Origin: an uncultured Eubacteriales bacterium
GTDB taxonomy: Bacteria; Bacillota; Clostridia; Oscillospirales; Acutalibacteraceae
Assembly (NCBI GenBank): GCA_900321515.1
Contig: ONWI01000144.1
Span: forward strand, 1-7,412
Length of the DNA stretch: 7,412 nt
Reading direction: 5' to 3'
The position numbers were made by a program, and so were the translations under genes. Positions 1-4,639 of this stretch are shown piece after piece (position 1 is the first letter of the stretch; each line of letters begins with the position of its first letter). Under the pieces are notes generated by a model. That model was not told the DNA's origin. It did no database searches and saw only the letters and a program-made list of their open reading frames with translations.

Positions 1-54
1 ATGTCCGAAGTGGACGCCTGCTTCAAGCAGCTGTTTCATGGATGCTACTGCCAT
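1..54 (-). CDS. rpsB: 30S ribosomal protein S2, N-terminal fragment (cut by window edge)
   Basis: The minus strand opens with ATG at 54-52 and reads MAVASMKQLLEAGVHFGH, 18 codons up to the window edge. This is the highly conserved N-terminus of bacterial ribosomal protein S2 (typically M-x-V-x-S-M-K-x-L-L-E-A-G-V-H-F-G-H), a structural protein of the small ribosomal subunit needed late in 30S assembly. A GGGAGGA Shine-Dalgarno sequence lies about 9-10 bases before the ATG, which fixes the start. The rest of the gene lies outside the window; in bacteria it is usually followed by tsf (elongation factor Ts). Upstream are a good promoter (226-254) and a long structured leader (55-219). Identification is from the conserved N-terminus only, but that motif is very characteristic. 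Confidence 0.93.
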   Translation of the reverse strand, partial: MAVASMKQLLEAGVHFGH

Positions 55-105
55 AGTGAAAATTCCTCCCGGTTAATACCTCCGCCGGCGCTTTAAGCCC
101 AGTGC

Positions 106-136
106 AAACAAAAACCGCAAATTCATGCAAGCGGTT
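106..136 (-). terminator. Terminator-like hairpin inside the rpsB leader
   Basis: On the minus strand, AACCGC (136-131) and GCGGTT (118-113) pair across a 12-nt loop and run straight into TTTTTGTTT. The hairpin lies about 50-60 nt before the rpsB start codon, leaving room for the ribosome site. The stem is only 6 bp, so termination would be partial; it fits an attenuator better than an operon end. Confidence 0.45.
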
Positions 137-199
137 CAAAAAAATAAAAATTTAGGCAAATGAAAGCAGACGGACAAAAGGTCCGCACCGCGTCTTTCA
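106..199 (-). promoter_or_regulatory. Structured 5' leader of rpsB, possible attenuator
   Basis: The predicted rpsB transcript has about 165 nt of untranslated leader. Read on the minus strand it first forms a bulged hairpin at 199-161: TGAAA/TTTCA, GAC/GTC and GGAC/GTCC pairs with a CTTTT loop. The 7-nt bulge (GCGGTGC, 191-185) is complementary over five bases (GCGGT) to the 5' arm (ACCGC, 135-131) of the downstream terminator-like hairpin. That layout would allow alternative pairing, as in ribosomal-protein leaders that sense free protein. The structures are seen by eye; a regulatory role and S2 as ligand are inferences. Confidence 0.45.
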
Positions 200-225
200 C
201 AGCCCGGCGTGCGAATTTCTGGACT

Positions 226-254
226 ATTATACCATATCCGTCAGGTTAATGCAA
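226..254 (-). promoter_or_regulatory. Extended -10 promoter of rpsB
   Basis: Minus strand: TTGCAT at 254-249, a 17-nt spacer, and TATAAT at 231-226. The -10 is preceded by TGG, giving an extended -10 (TGnTATAAT). Transcription would start near 219-220, about 165 nt before the rpsB ATG. The perfect -10, ideal spacing and correct orientation make this a confident housekeeping-sigma promoter. Confidence 0.8.
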
Positions 255-279
255 GCATTTTTTTAAATTTTTTTGATTC

Positions 280-315
280 CGTGCAAGCCAACGTGCAAGA
301 CAACGTGCAAGACAT
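280..315. repeat. Three tandem 12-bp repeats
   Basis: Three head-to-tail copies: CGTGCAAGCCAA (280-291), CGTGCAAGACAA (292-303) and CGTGCAAGACAT (304-315). Copies 1 and 2 differ at one base, as do copies 2 and 3. The array sits about 25 bp upstream of the rpsB -35 element. It could be a tandem protein-binding site or a slippage product; the sequence does not decide. Confidence 0.85.
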
Positions 316-361
316 GAGATTACCGTCACGGGAATATGTCGCGTGACAGGACGAATCCGCT

Positions 362-405
362 GCGAAAACGAGGGCTTTTGCAGCGAAAACCCTCGTTTTC
401 GCTGC
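362..405. repeat. Two overlapping, mutually exclusive inverted repeats
   Basis: Hairpin A pairs GCGAAAACGAGGG (362-374) with CCCTCGTTTTCGC (390-402), a perfect 13-bp stem with a 15-nt loop. Hairpin B pairs GCAGCGAAAAC (380-390) with GTTTTCGCTGC (395-405), a perfect 11-bp stem with a 4-nt loop. Both use the same right arm, so only one can form at a time. The element GCGAAAA recurs at 362, 383 and 425, suggesting it arose by duplication of one short unit. Confidence 0.85.
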
Positions 406-432
406 GTAAACGGGTGAATTTACTGCGAAAAT

Positions 433-516
433 GCGACAAAGCAAAGCAAACAAAAGCAAACAAAACCAAACGAAACAAAAGCAAAGCAAAAGCAAAGCAA
501 AGCAAAGCAAAGGCAA
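433..516. repeat. T-free GCAAA-type simple-sequence tract
   Basis: For 84 bases the plus strand contains no T. It is built of degenerate GCAAA pentamers, with perfect copies at 441, 446, 456, 481, 486, 492, 497, 502 and 507. The minus strand is accordingly T/G-rich with repeated TTTGC. Frames through it give only Lys/Ser/Gln or Leu/Phe/Cys runs, so it is a microsatellite-like tract rather than coding. Confidence 0.85.
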
Positions 517-558
517 TCCCGCAAAAAAATTTTGGTTGCGGGATTTTGCAGTTTTTTT
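515..558 (+). terminator. Terminator-like hairpin with U-rich 3' side
   Basis: AATCCCGCAA (515-524) pairs perfectly with TTGCGGGATT (536-545) across an 11-nt loop, followed by TTGCAG and seven T (552-558). The U-run starts a few bases late. On the minus strand the same hairpin is followed by T-rich but interrupted sequence. No plus-strand gene ends here, so it may belong to the repeat block or stop stray transcription. Confidence 0.45.
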
Positions 559-674
559 CCGCCGCCGCCTGAACGGAATGGCTGATAGTTTTCGGCAAAA
601 GCTGATTAAGTACATTACTGTCTGTCAGGAACTTTTTTGACATAGCAGCATACCATTCGGCGAATAATATCATA

Positions 675-720
675 CGGCAGACAGAGGTCCCGATTGATGT
701 GGGGGAGTATCCGTCTGCCG
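675..720. other. Bulged long hairpin downstream of the small membrane-protein gene
   Basis: CGGCAGAC (675-682) pairs with GTCTGCCG (713-720). Inside it, GG/CC (686-687 with 711-712) and TCCC/GGGA (688-691 with 703-706) extend the stem, leaving an AGA bulge, a GTAT bulge and an 11-nt loop. It begins 20 nt after the stop of the minus-strand gene at 741-935 but lacks a U-run on that side. It may be a 3' stabiliser of that mRNA, a weak terminator, or a repeat terminus. Confidence 0.5.
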
Positions 721-740
721 CAGTGTTCGTGTGAAAAAAA

Positions 741-935
741 TTACTTAATCGCGCTGTACATGCTGTCAATGGCTTCGTTCACAGCGTCCGCCGCGTGCAT
801 TAGCCTGCGGCGGACCCTTCGTTTGCCCGGCATTCCGCACATGCCAAGGCATACCGCCGCGCCTGCGGCAATCCCTGCCAGCAGCCACAGACCCGCCGCC
901 GGCATGGCTGATTTTGTCCTGTAATACATCTTCAT
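741..935 (-). CDS. Small single-pass membrane protein, unknown function
   Basis: A 64-residue protein starting at ATG 935-933 with an AAAGGAG ribosome site four bases upstream, and ending in TAA. Residues about 9-32 form one hydrophobic Ala/Gly/Leu/Met-rich segment containing two cysteines (AAVCLGMCG). Next comes a very basic stretch (GKRRVRRRL, about 37-45), then a probable amphipathic helix (HAADAVNEAIDSMYSAIK) to the end. The positive-inside rule places the C-terminal half in the cytoplasm. The overall pattern resembles short YtxH-like or DUF3918-like proteins of Firmicutes, but I cannot assign a family. It is monocistronic between a divergent promoter (1025-1052) and the repeat block. Length, ribosome site, promoter and membrane-plus-basic architecture support a real gene. 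Confidence 0.72.
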   Translation of the reverse strand: MKMYYRTKSAMPAAGLWLLAGIAAGAAVCLGMCGMPGKRRVRRRLMHAADAVNEAIDSMYSAIK

Positions 936-1000
936 TCAGCTCCTTTCTGATGAATCGCGGACTGACCCCCGAAATTTGCGTCTGCCCGCATATTTTATTA

Positions 1001-1029
1001 TTGACATAACAGCGTTTTTAATTTATTAT
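1001..1029 (+). promoter_or_regulatory. Promoter of the trmL operon
   Basis: A perfect TTGACA (1001-1006), a 17-nt spacer and TATTAT (1024-1029) on the plus strand. Transcription would start near 1036, about 30 nt before the trmL ATG, with AAGGAG at 1051-1056 as ribosome site. The -10 overlaps that of the divergent minus-strand promoter. Confidence 0.82.
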
Positions 1030-1052
1030 ATGTTTATGCAATTTTTTCGCAA
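1025..1052 (-). promoter_or_regulatory. Promoter of the small membrane-protein gene, overlapping the trmL promoter
   Basis: On the minus strand, TTGCGA (1052-1047), a 16-nt spacer and a perfect TATAAT (1030-1025). Transcription would start near 1018, giving a leader of about 80 nt before the ATG at 935. The -10 shares five of six positions with the plus-strand -10 TATTAT at 1024-1029, so RNA polymerase cannot occupy both at once. Confidence 0.6.
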
Positions 1053-1067
1053 GGAGAATCACAGCAA

Positions 1068-1586
1068 ATGCCGGTACTGAACATTGTCCTTGTCGAGCCG
1101 GAGATACCACAGAATACAGGCAATATCGCCCGCACCTGCGCCGCGACCGGCGCGAGGCTTCATCTGGTGGAACCGCTTGGTTTCACGCCGGACGACAAAA
1201 AGCTCAAGCGCGCGGGTCTGGATTACTGGCACCTGCTCGACATCACCTATTATGCCTCGCTCGACGATTTTTTTGCCAGAAATCCGGGCGGCAGCTTCTA
1301 TTACTTCACCACAAAAGCGCTGCATACCCATTCCGAAGTCAGATATCCCGACAACGCATATCTCGTATTCGGCAAGGAAACCGCGGGACTGCCCGAGGCG
1401 CTGCTCTTTGCCAACCCCGAACGCTGCGTCCGTCTGCCCATGCGCGGACAGGCGCGCAGCCTGAATCTCTCCAACGCCGTCGCTGTCGGCGCCTACGAGG
1501 TCCTCAGACAGTGGGATTATCCGGAGCTTCAGAATTGCGGAAGGCTTCGCGAGTACGACTGGGACGCGCTCACAGAAACGGAGTGA
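1068..1586 (+). CDS. trmL: tRNA (cytidine/uridine(34)-2'-O)-methyltransferase TrmL
   Basis: A 172-residue SPOUT-class methyltransferase of the TrmL (YibK/CspR) family. It transfers a methyl group from S-adenosylmethionine to the 2'-OH of the wobble nucleotide (position 34) of tRNA-Leu isoacceptors in the cytoplasm, stabilising codon reading. The family motifs are all visible: N-terminal IPQNTGNIARTC (13-24), FGKETAGLP (101-109), and the trefoil-knot cofactor loop SLNLSNAVAV (131-140). Length is typical for a stand-alone TrmL, which works as a homodimer. ATG 1068 is supported by AAGGAG 11 bases upstream and by the family's usual N-terminus. It is the first gene of an operon: the next start codon lies only 7 bases after its TGA, and that gene's ribosome site overlaps its last codons. 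Confidence 0.95.
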   Translation: MPVLNIVLVEPEIPQNTGNIARTCAATGARLHLVEPLGFTPDDKKLKRAGLDYWHLLDITYYASLDDFFARNPGGSFYYFTTKALHTHSEVRYPDNAYLVFGKETAGLPEALLFANPERCVRLPMRGQARSLNLSNAVAVGAYEVLRQWDYPELQNCGRLREYDWDALTETE

Positions 1587-1593
1587 ACTCAAA

Positions 1594-3249
1594 TTGAAAA
1601 GCAGATTCAAAATTATCCTCATTGTATTGCTCATCGCGGCGACTGCCCTGACCATCGGCTGTATCGCATTTCTGCACTTCTTCGGACCGATTACGGGCTT
1701 GTCCTTTGTGAATGCCTCCGTACCCGGCGCGTCCGCCCCCGACGATGACGGCGCGTGCCGTCTCGTGCTCCCCGACGGCGACGTCGTGCTTCAGGTGGGG
1801 CAGTCCCGGCAGTGCAGCGCCGAACTTGGCGACGGCATCCCCGCCGAGGATGTATTCTGGAGCAGCGGGGACGAAAGCGTCGCCCGCGTGGACGGCGGCG
1901 GCAGGGTTACCGCCGTATCCCCCGGAGAAACCGAGCTTCTGGCTGTGCGCGGGCGGGAATGCAAGGCGCGTATGAAGGTTACGGTATTCGAGGACGTCCG
2001 GGCAGCCGCCGTGGAGGCTGTCAACTCCCTCGCCGCGGACGGCAGCGAACTCTCGATGAACCGCGTCGATTCCATATACCTCGGACTCTCCCACGCGGGC
2101 GACGCGGAATCCTCCAGAATCGCCGCGCTGCTCAAGGCAGTGTCCGACTTCAAATCGGCGGGAGCGGAGGGCAATGACTCCGCGCCCCGGCTGTGGGATG
2201 CCCTTGTGAGCGCCGCGGATGCTTCCGAAACCGGGCTTGACGAGGATGTCCTGCGTCAGGCAGCGCTGGCGGCGTATTCCCACGGCGAAAAGGAATCCTC
2301 CGATGTGACGATCACGTTTACGGGCGACTGCACATTCGGCTATTACAATGAAATGAACACCGCCGGCAGGTTCCCCTATGTCTATGAACATTCCGGCAGC
2401 GTGACCTATCCGTTTGACCTCACGCGTCAGGTCTTCGGCGCGGACGATATCACAATGATCAACTTCGAGGGTACGCTCACCGAATCCAAAATTCACAAGC
2501 ACAAGAAATTCTATTTCCGCGGGAAGCCTTCCTACGCGGAGATTCTGCCGAAATCCTCGGTGGAGGCCGTGACGGTGGAAAACAATCATTCCTTCGATTA
2601 TTTTGACGTGGGCTACAACGATACCATCGACTACCTCAAAAATGCCGGCGTGATCTATACCAGCCGCGACAGACCCGCCGTCATCGACGTAAGGGACTAC
2701 TGCGTCGTTATGCTGTCGCTGTGCCTCTTTGAGACCGATTTCAGCGAAGAATTCCTTGAACAGATCGCCGGTTACGTCAATCAGTACAAAAACAGCAGCA
2801 CCGTTATCATCATGAATATCCACTGGGGCATCGAAATGGACGATTATCCCCAGCAGTCGCAGGTGGAGGCGGCTCACGCCATGATTGACGCGGGCGTCGA
2901 TCTCATCGTCGGCAATCACCCCCATGTGCCGCAGGGCATCGAGCTTTACAACGGACATTATATCTTCTACAGCCTCGGCAATTTCAGCTTCGGCGGCAAT
3001 GCCAAAGCCAAAAAGCCCGATACTTTCATGCTTCGCGCGATGTTTGGCAGAGACGGCGACGGCAAGGCGGTTCTCAAGCGCTTCTCGGTGATTCCCTGCC
3101 TTACGACCTCTTCGGGACGCACCATGAACAATTACCGTCCCACACCGCTCTACGGCGAAAGCGGGCAGCGTCTCATTGACAGGCTGGTCGCACTCAGTTC
3201 ACCCATCGACGGCGGCGTGGATTCGCTCACTTGGAACATGATTCCTTAA
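1594..3249 (+). CDS. Membrane-anchored CapA-family metallophosphatase-like protein with Big_2 Ig-like domain
   Basis: A 551-residue protein. Residues 6-29 form an uncleaved N-terminal membrane anchor. Residues about 50-130 form a bacterial Ig-like (Big_2) domain with the hallmark pattern W-SSGDESVARVD...G-VTAVSPGETEL. An Ala/Glu-rich helical linker (130-230) follows, then a CapA/PgsA-type domain (about 238-500). Its metal/phosphoesterase motifs are intact: TGDCTFG (D245), NFEGTLT (E292), ENNHSFD (N331, H332, D335), HWGIE (H410, E414), GNHPHVPQG (H442, H444) and SLGNFSF (460-466). The family includes the CapA/PgsA component of poly-gamma-glutamate capsule export, but no capB/capC partners are nearby, so capsule synthesis should not be assumed. 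The start is TTG at 1594, with GGAG at 1580-1583 inside the end of trmL. The catalytic domain should face outside the membrane. Confidence 0.88.
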   Translation: MKSRFKIILIVLLIAATALTIGCIAFLHFFGPITGLSFVNASVPGASAPDDDGACRLVLPDGDVVLQVGQSRQCSAELGDGIPAEDVFWSSGDESVARVDGGGRVTAVSPGETELLAVRGRECKARMKVTVFEDVRAAAVEAVNSLAADGSELSMNRVDSIYLGLSHAGDAESSRIAALLKAVSDFKSAGAEGNDSAPRLWDALVSAADASETGLDEDVLRQAALAAYSHGEKESSDVTITFTGDCTFGYYNEMNTAGRFPYVYEHSGSVTYPFDLTRQVFGADDITMINFEGTLTESKIHKHKKFYFRGKPSYAEILPKSSVEAVTVENNHSFDYFDVGYNDTIDYLKNAGVIYTSRDRPAVIDVRDYCVVMLSLCLFETDFSEEFLEQIAGYVNQYKNSSTVIIMNIHWGIEMDDYPQQSQVEAAHAMIDAGVDLIVGNHPHVPQGIELYNGHYIFYSLGNFSFGGNAKAKKPDTFMLRAMFGRDGDGKAVLKRFSVIPCLTTSSGRTMNNYRPTPLYGESGQRLIDRLVALSSPIDGGVDSLTWNMIP

Positions 3250-3274
3250 CTTGTTCGGTATCTCGCCCCGATTC

Positions 3275-3294
3275 AAATTGCCGTGGGGCAATTT
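3275..3294. other. Short perfect hairpin before the operon terminator
   Basis: AAATTGCC (3275-3282) pairs with GGCAATTT (3287-3294) across a GTGG loop. It is not followed by T-rich sequence, so it is not itself a terminator. It lies 25 nt after the CapA-like gene and 14 nt before the real terminator, and might protect the mRNA 3' end. Confidence 0.55.
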
Positions 3295-3307
3295 CAAAAT
3301 AAACATT

Positions 3308-3345
3308 CTGCCCTTATTAATTTAATATAAGGGCAGCTTTTTTTG
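3308..3345 (+). terminator. Intrinsic terminator of the trmL-capA-like operon
   Basis: CTGCCCTTAT (3308-3317) and ATAAGGGCAG (3327-3336) form a perfect 10-bp stem with a 9-nt AT loop, followed by C and seven T. This is a textbook intrinsic terminator about 60 nt after the stop codon at 3249. Confidence 0.92.
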
Positions 3346-3356
3346 TACTTTAACGG

Positions 3357-3385
3357 TTGCAAAAACGGCATTATGTTGGTATAAT
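3357..3385 (+). promoter_or_regulatory. Extended -10 promoter of the RhuM-Fic gene
   Basis: TTGCAA (3357-3362), a 17-nt spacer and a perfect TATAAT (3380-3385) preceded by TGG (extended -10). It starts 12 nt after the upstream terminator U-run, and transcription would begin near 3392. No clear operator palindrome is seen between it and the start codon. Confidence 0.85.
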
Positions 3386-3405
3386 CATAGCTGTACTATA
3401 CTATT

Positions 3406-3414
3406 GGAAGGAAG
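3406..3414 (+). promoter_or_regulatory. Ribosome binding site that decides the RhuM-Fic start
   Basis: GGAAGGAAG at 3406-3414 lies 10-12 nt before ATG 3425. The frame is also open from a TTG at 3404, but that codon overlaps this very site and has no ribosome site of its own, so ATG 3425 is the better start. Confidence 0.75.
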
Positions 3415-3424
3415 ATTCCGCAAG

Positions 3425-4633
3425 ATGATTTTTGATTTTGAAGAAACCCAAAGCACTGACGAAATGACCGACTCTCAGACCGCCGCCCGGACGGAGGTCG
3501 AATCCGGTGAGGACGAGCCTGAAGCTTTTCAGGAACAGACGGATGCGGAGGCTAAGTCCGCCCCGGACTCCGTAAATAATTCCGAAGCAGACGGCGAAGC
3601 AGACGGCGACGCCGACGCCGACGCCGAGGGCGAGGCTTTTGACGAGCCTTCCGAGAACGAAGAGGATTCCGAGTACGACCCCGAAGTCGTCGTGGAGGAC
3701 AGCGGCGACTTCCGCAGTGAAATTGTCATCTATCAGACGGACGACGGCTCGGTCGCCCTCGACGTGCCGCTGGAAAACGAAACCGTATGGCTCACCCAGA
3801 AGCAGATGCAGGAACTGTTCGGAAGGGATATTTCCGGCATTTCCCGCCACATCTCCAACGTGTTCAAGGACGGCGAGGTGGAGAAGGAAGGCAACGTGCA
3901 CTATGTTCGTTCAGAGCGAACCGGCAAGCCGGTGGCGTATTACAGTCTGGACGTCATCATTCCGGTCGGATACCGCGTGCGTTCGAAGCGTGCGGTTGAA
4001 TTCCGCAAGTGGGCGAGCAAGGTGCTCAAGCAGTATATCCTCAAGGGCTACGCCGCCAACGAACAGCGCATGAGGCAGCTGGGCGAGGTCATCAAGATTA
4101 TGAAGCGCACAGGCAATATGCTGGAGGCGCGTCAGATACTCGACGTGGTGGAGAGCTTTTCCACTGCCCTCGATCTGCTGGACGATTACGACCATCAGTG
4201 CATTTCAAAGCCCAAGGGGAGCGAAGCGACCTATGTGCTCTCCTATGAGGAATGCCGCGAGCTGATCGACGGCATGAAATTCTCGGCTGACAGCGACCTT
4301 TTCGGCAATGAGAAGGACGACAGCTTCAAAGCCAGCATTGCCGCGATCTATCAGACCTTTTTCGGTGAGGACGTTTATCCCTCGCTGGAGGAAAAGGCTG
4401 CCAACCTGCTCTATTTCGTCACCAAGAACCATTCCTTCTCGGACGGCAACAAGCGCATCGCGGCGGCTGTGTTCCTCTACTTCCTCGACAAGAACGGCAT
4501 TCTCTTCAACGATGAGGGCGACAAGATCATTGCCGATTACACCCTCGTCGCTATCACCCTGATGATAGCCGAATCACGCGCCGAGGAAAAGGAAGCGATG
4601 GTCAGCCTTATCATGAACTTCCTCAACTGGTAA
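3425..4633 (+). CDS. RhuM-Fic/Doc fusion protein with acidic N-terminal tail
   Basis: A 402-residue protein in three parts. Residues 1-95 are a disordered acidic tail with 37 Asp/Glu and only 2 Lys/Arg. Residues about 96-205 are a RhuM domain (EIVIYQTDDG, VWLTQKQMQELF, YYSLDVIIPVGYRVRSKR, FRKWASKVLKQYI), a family linked to virulence islands, phages and possible DNA binding. After a helical linker, residues about 255-402 form a Fic/Doc domain with motif HSFSDGNKR: H336, F338, D340, N342, K343, R344. Fic/Doc enzymes modify proteins with nucleotides or phosphate; the NKR form without a second arginine matches phage P1 Doc, a kinase of EF-Tu, rather than classical AMPylators. Usual RhuM-Fic proteins begin at the RhuM domain, so the tail is unusual. 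No antitoxin gene is adjacent. Base composition resembles neighbouring genes. Toxin, regulator or defence function is unproven. Confidence 0.88.
   Translation: MIFDFEETQSTDEMTDSQTAARTEVESGEDEPEAFQEQTDAEAKSAPDSVNNSEADGEADGDADADAEGEAFDEPSENEEDSEYDPEVVVEDSGDFRSEIVIYQTDDGSVALDVPLENETVWLTQKQMQELFGRDISGISRHISNVFKDGEVEKEGNVHYVRSERTGKPVAYYSLDVIIPVGYRVRSKRAVEFRKWASKVLKQYILKGYAANEQRMRQLGEVIKIMKRTGNMLEARQILDVVESFSTALDLLDDYDHQCISKPKGSEATYVLSYEECRELIDGMKFSADSDLFGNEKDDSFKASIAAIYQTFFGEDVYPSLEEKAANLLYFVTKNHSFSDGNKRIAAAVFLYFLDKNGILFNDEGDKIIADYTLVAITLMIAESRAEEKEAMVSLIMNFLNW
3584..3625 (+). repeat. In-frame Asp/Ala/Glu codon repeats in the acidic tail
   Basis: Two perfect 12-bp copies of GAAGCAGACGGC (3584-3595 and 3596-3607, encoding EADG twice) are followed by three GACGCC hexamers (3608-3625, encoding DADADA). 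All periods are multiples of three, so copy-number change would alter tail length without a frameshift. This suggests the tail grew by slippage. Confidence 0.88.
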
Positions 4634-4639
4634 CAATCT

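Larger units (their letters stand above)
316..740. other. Gene-poor, repeat- and hairpin-rich intergenic block
   Basis: This 425-bp stretch holds no convincing gene. It contains a small hairpin (GTCACG 325-330 with CGTGAC 342-347), two mutually exclusive long hairpins (362-405), a T-free GCAAA-type tract (433-516), a terminator-like hairpin (515-558) and a bulged hairpin (675-720). Open frames across it are low-complexity (lysine/serine/glutamine-rich on plus, phenylalanine/leucine-rich on minus), lack ribosome sites and track the simple repeats. One minus-strand stretch (about 590-680) reads less repetitively, with residues such as FAEWYAAMSKKFLT, but has no start or ribosome site of its own. 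The block may be a dispersed intergenic repeat element of this lineage; that is an inference. Confidence 0.6.

Noticed and set aside
433..516. Possible CRISPR-like or iteron array
   Set aside because: Units are only 5 bp with no spacers, and there is no replication protein gene nearby, so it is simple-sequence DNA.
336..640. Two short plus-strand frames rich in Lys, Ser and Gln
   Set aside because: Their sequence is dictated by the GCAAA tract and inverted repeats. They have no ribosome site or promoter.
326..769. 147-codon minus-strand frame across the repeat block
   Set aside because: It overlaps the end of the better-supported gene at 741-935, has no ribosome site, and half of it is translated simple repeats. 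One stretch looks protein-like, so it is noted as a possible remnant in the findings but not called a gene.
1059..1655. Open frame on the minus strand opposite trmL
   Set aside because: The plus strand carries all three TrmL motifs, a promoter and a ribosome site. The reverse frame has none of these.
1570..2958. Long open frame on the minus strand opposite the CapA-like gene (462 codons)
   Set aside because: It is a shadow of the GC-rich plus-strand gene, whose domains and motifs are clear. The antisense product is His/Gly/Val-rich without recognisable domains and has no ribosome site.
3404..3424. Upstream TTG start for the RhuM-Fic gene, adding seven residues
   Set aside because: The TTG overlaps the GGAAGGAAG ribosome site that serves ATG 3425, and it lacks a site of its own.
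4577..4594. Built-in Fic inhibitory helix near the C-terminus (SRAEEK)
   Set aside because: It matches SxxxE, but the residue after the glutamate is lysine rather than the Gly/Asn of the canonical motif, so self-inhibition by this helix is not supported.
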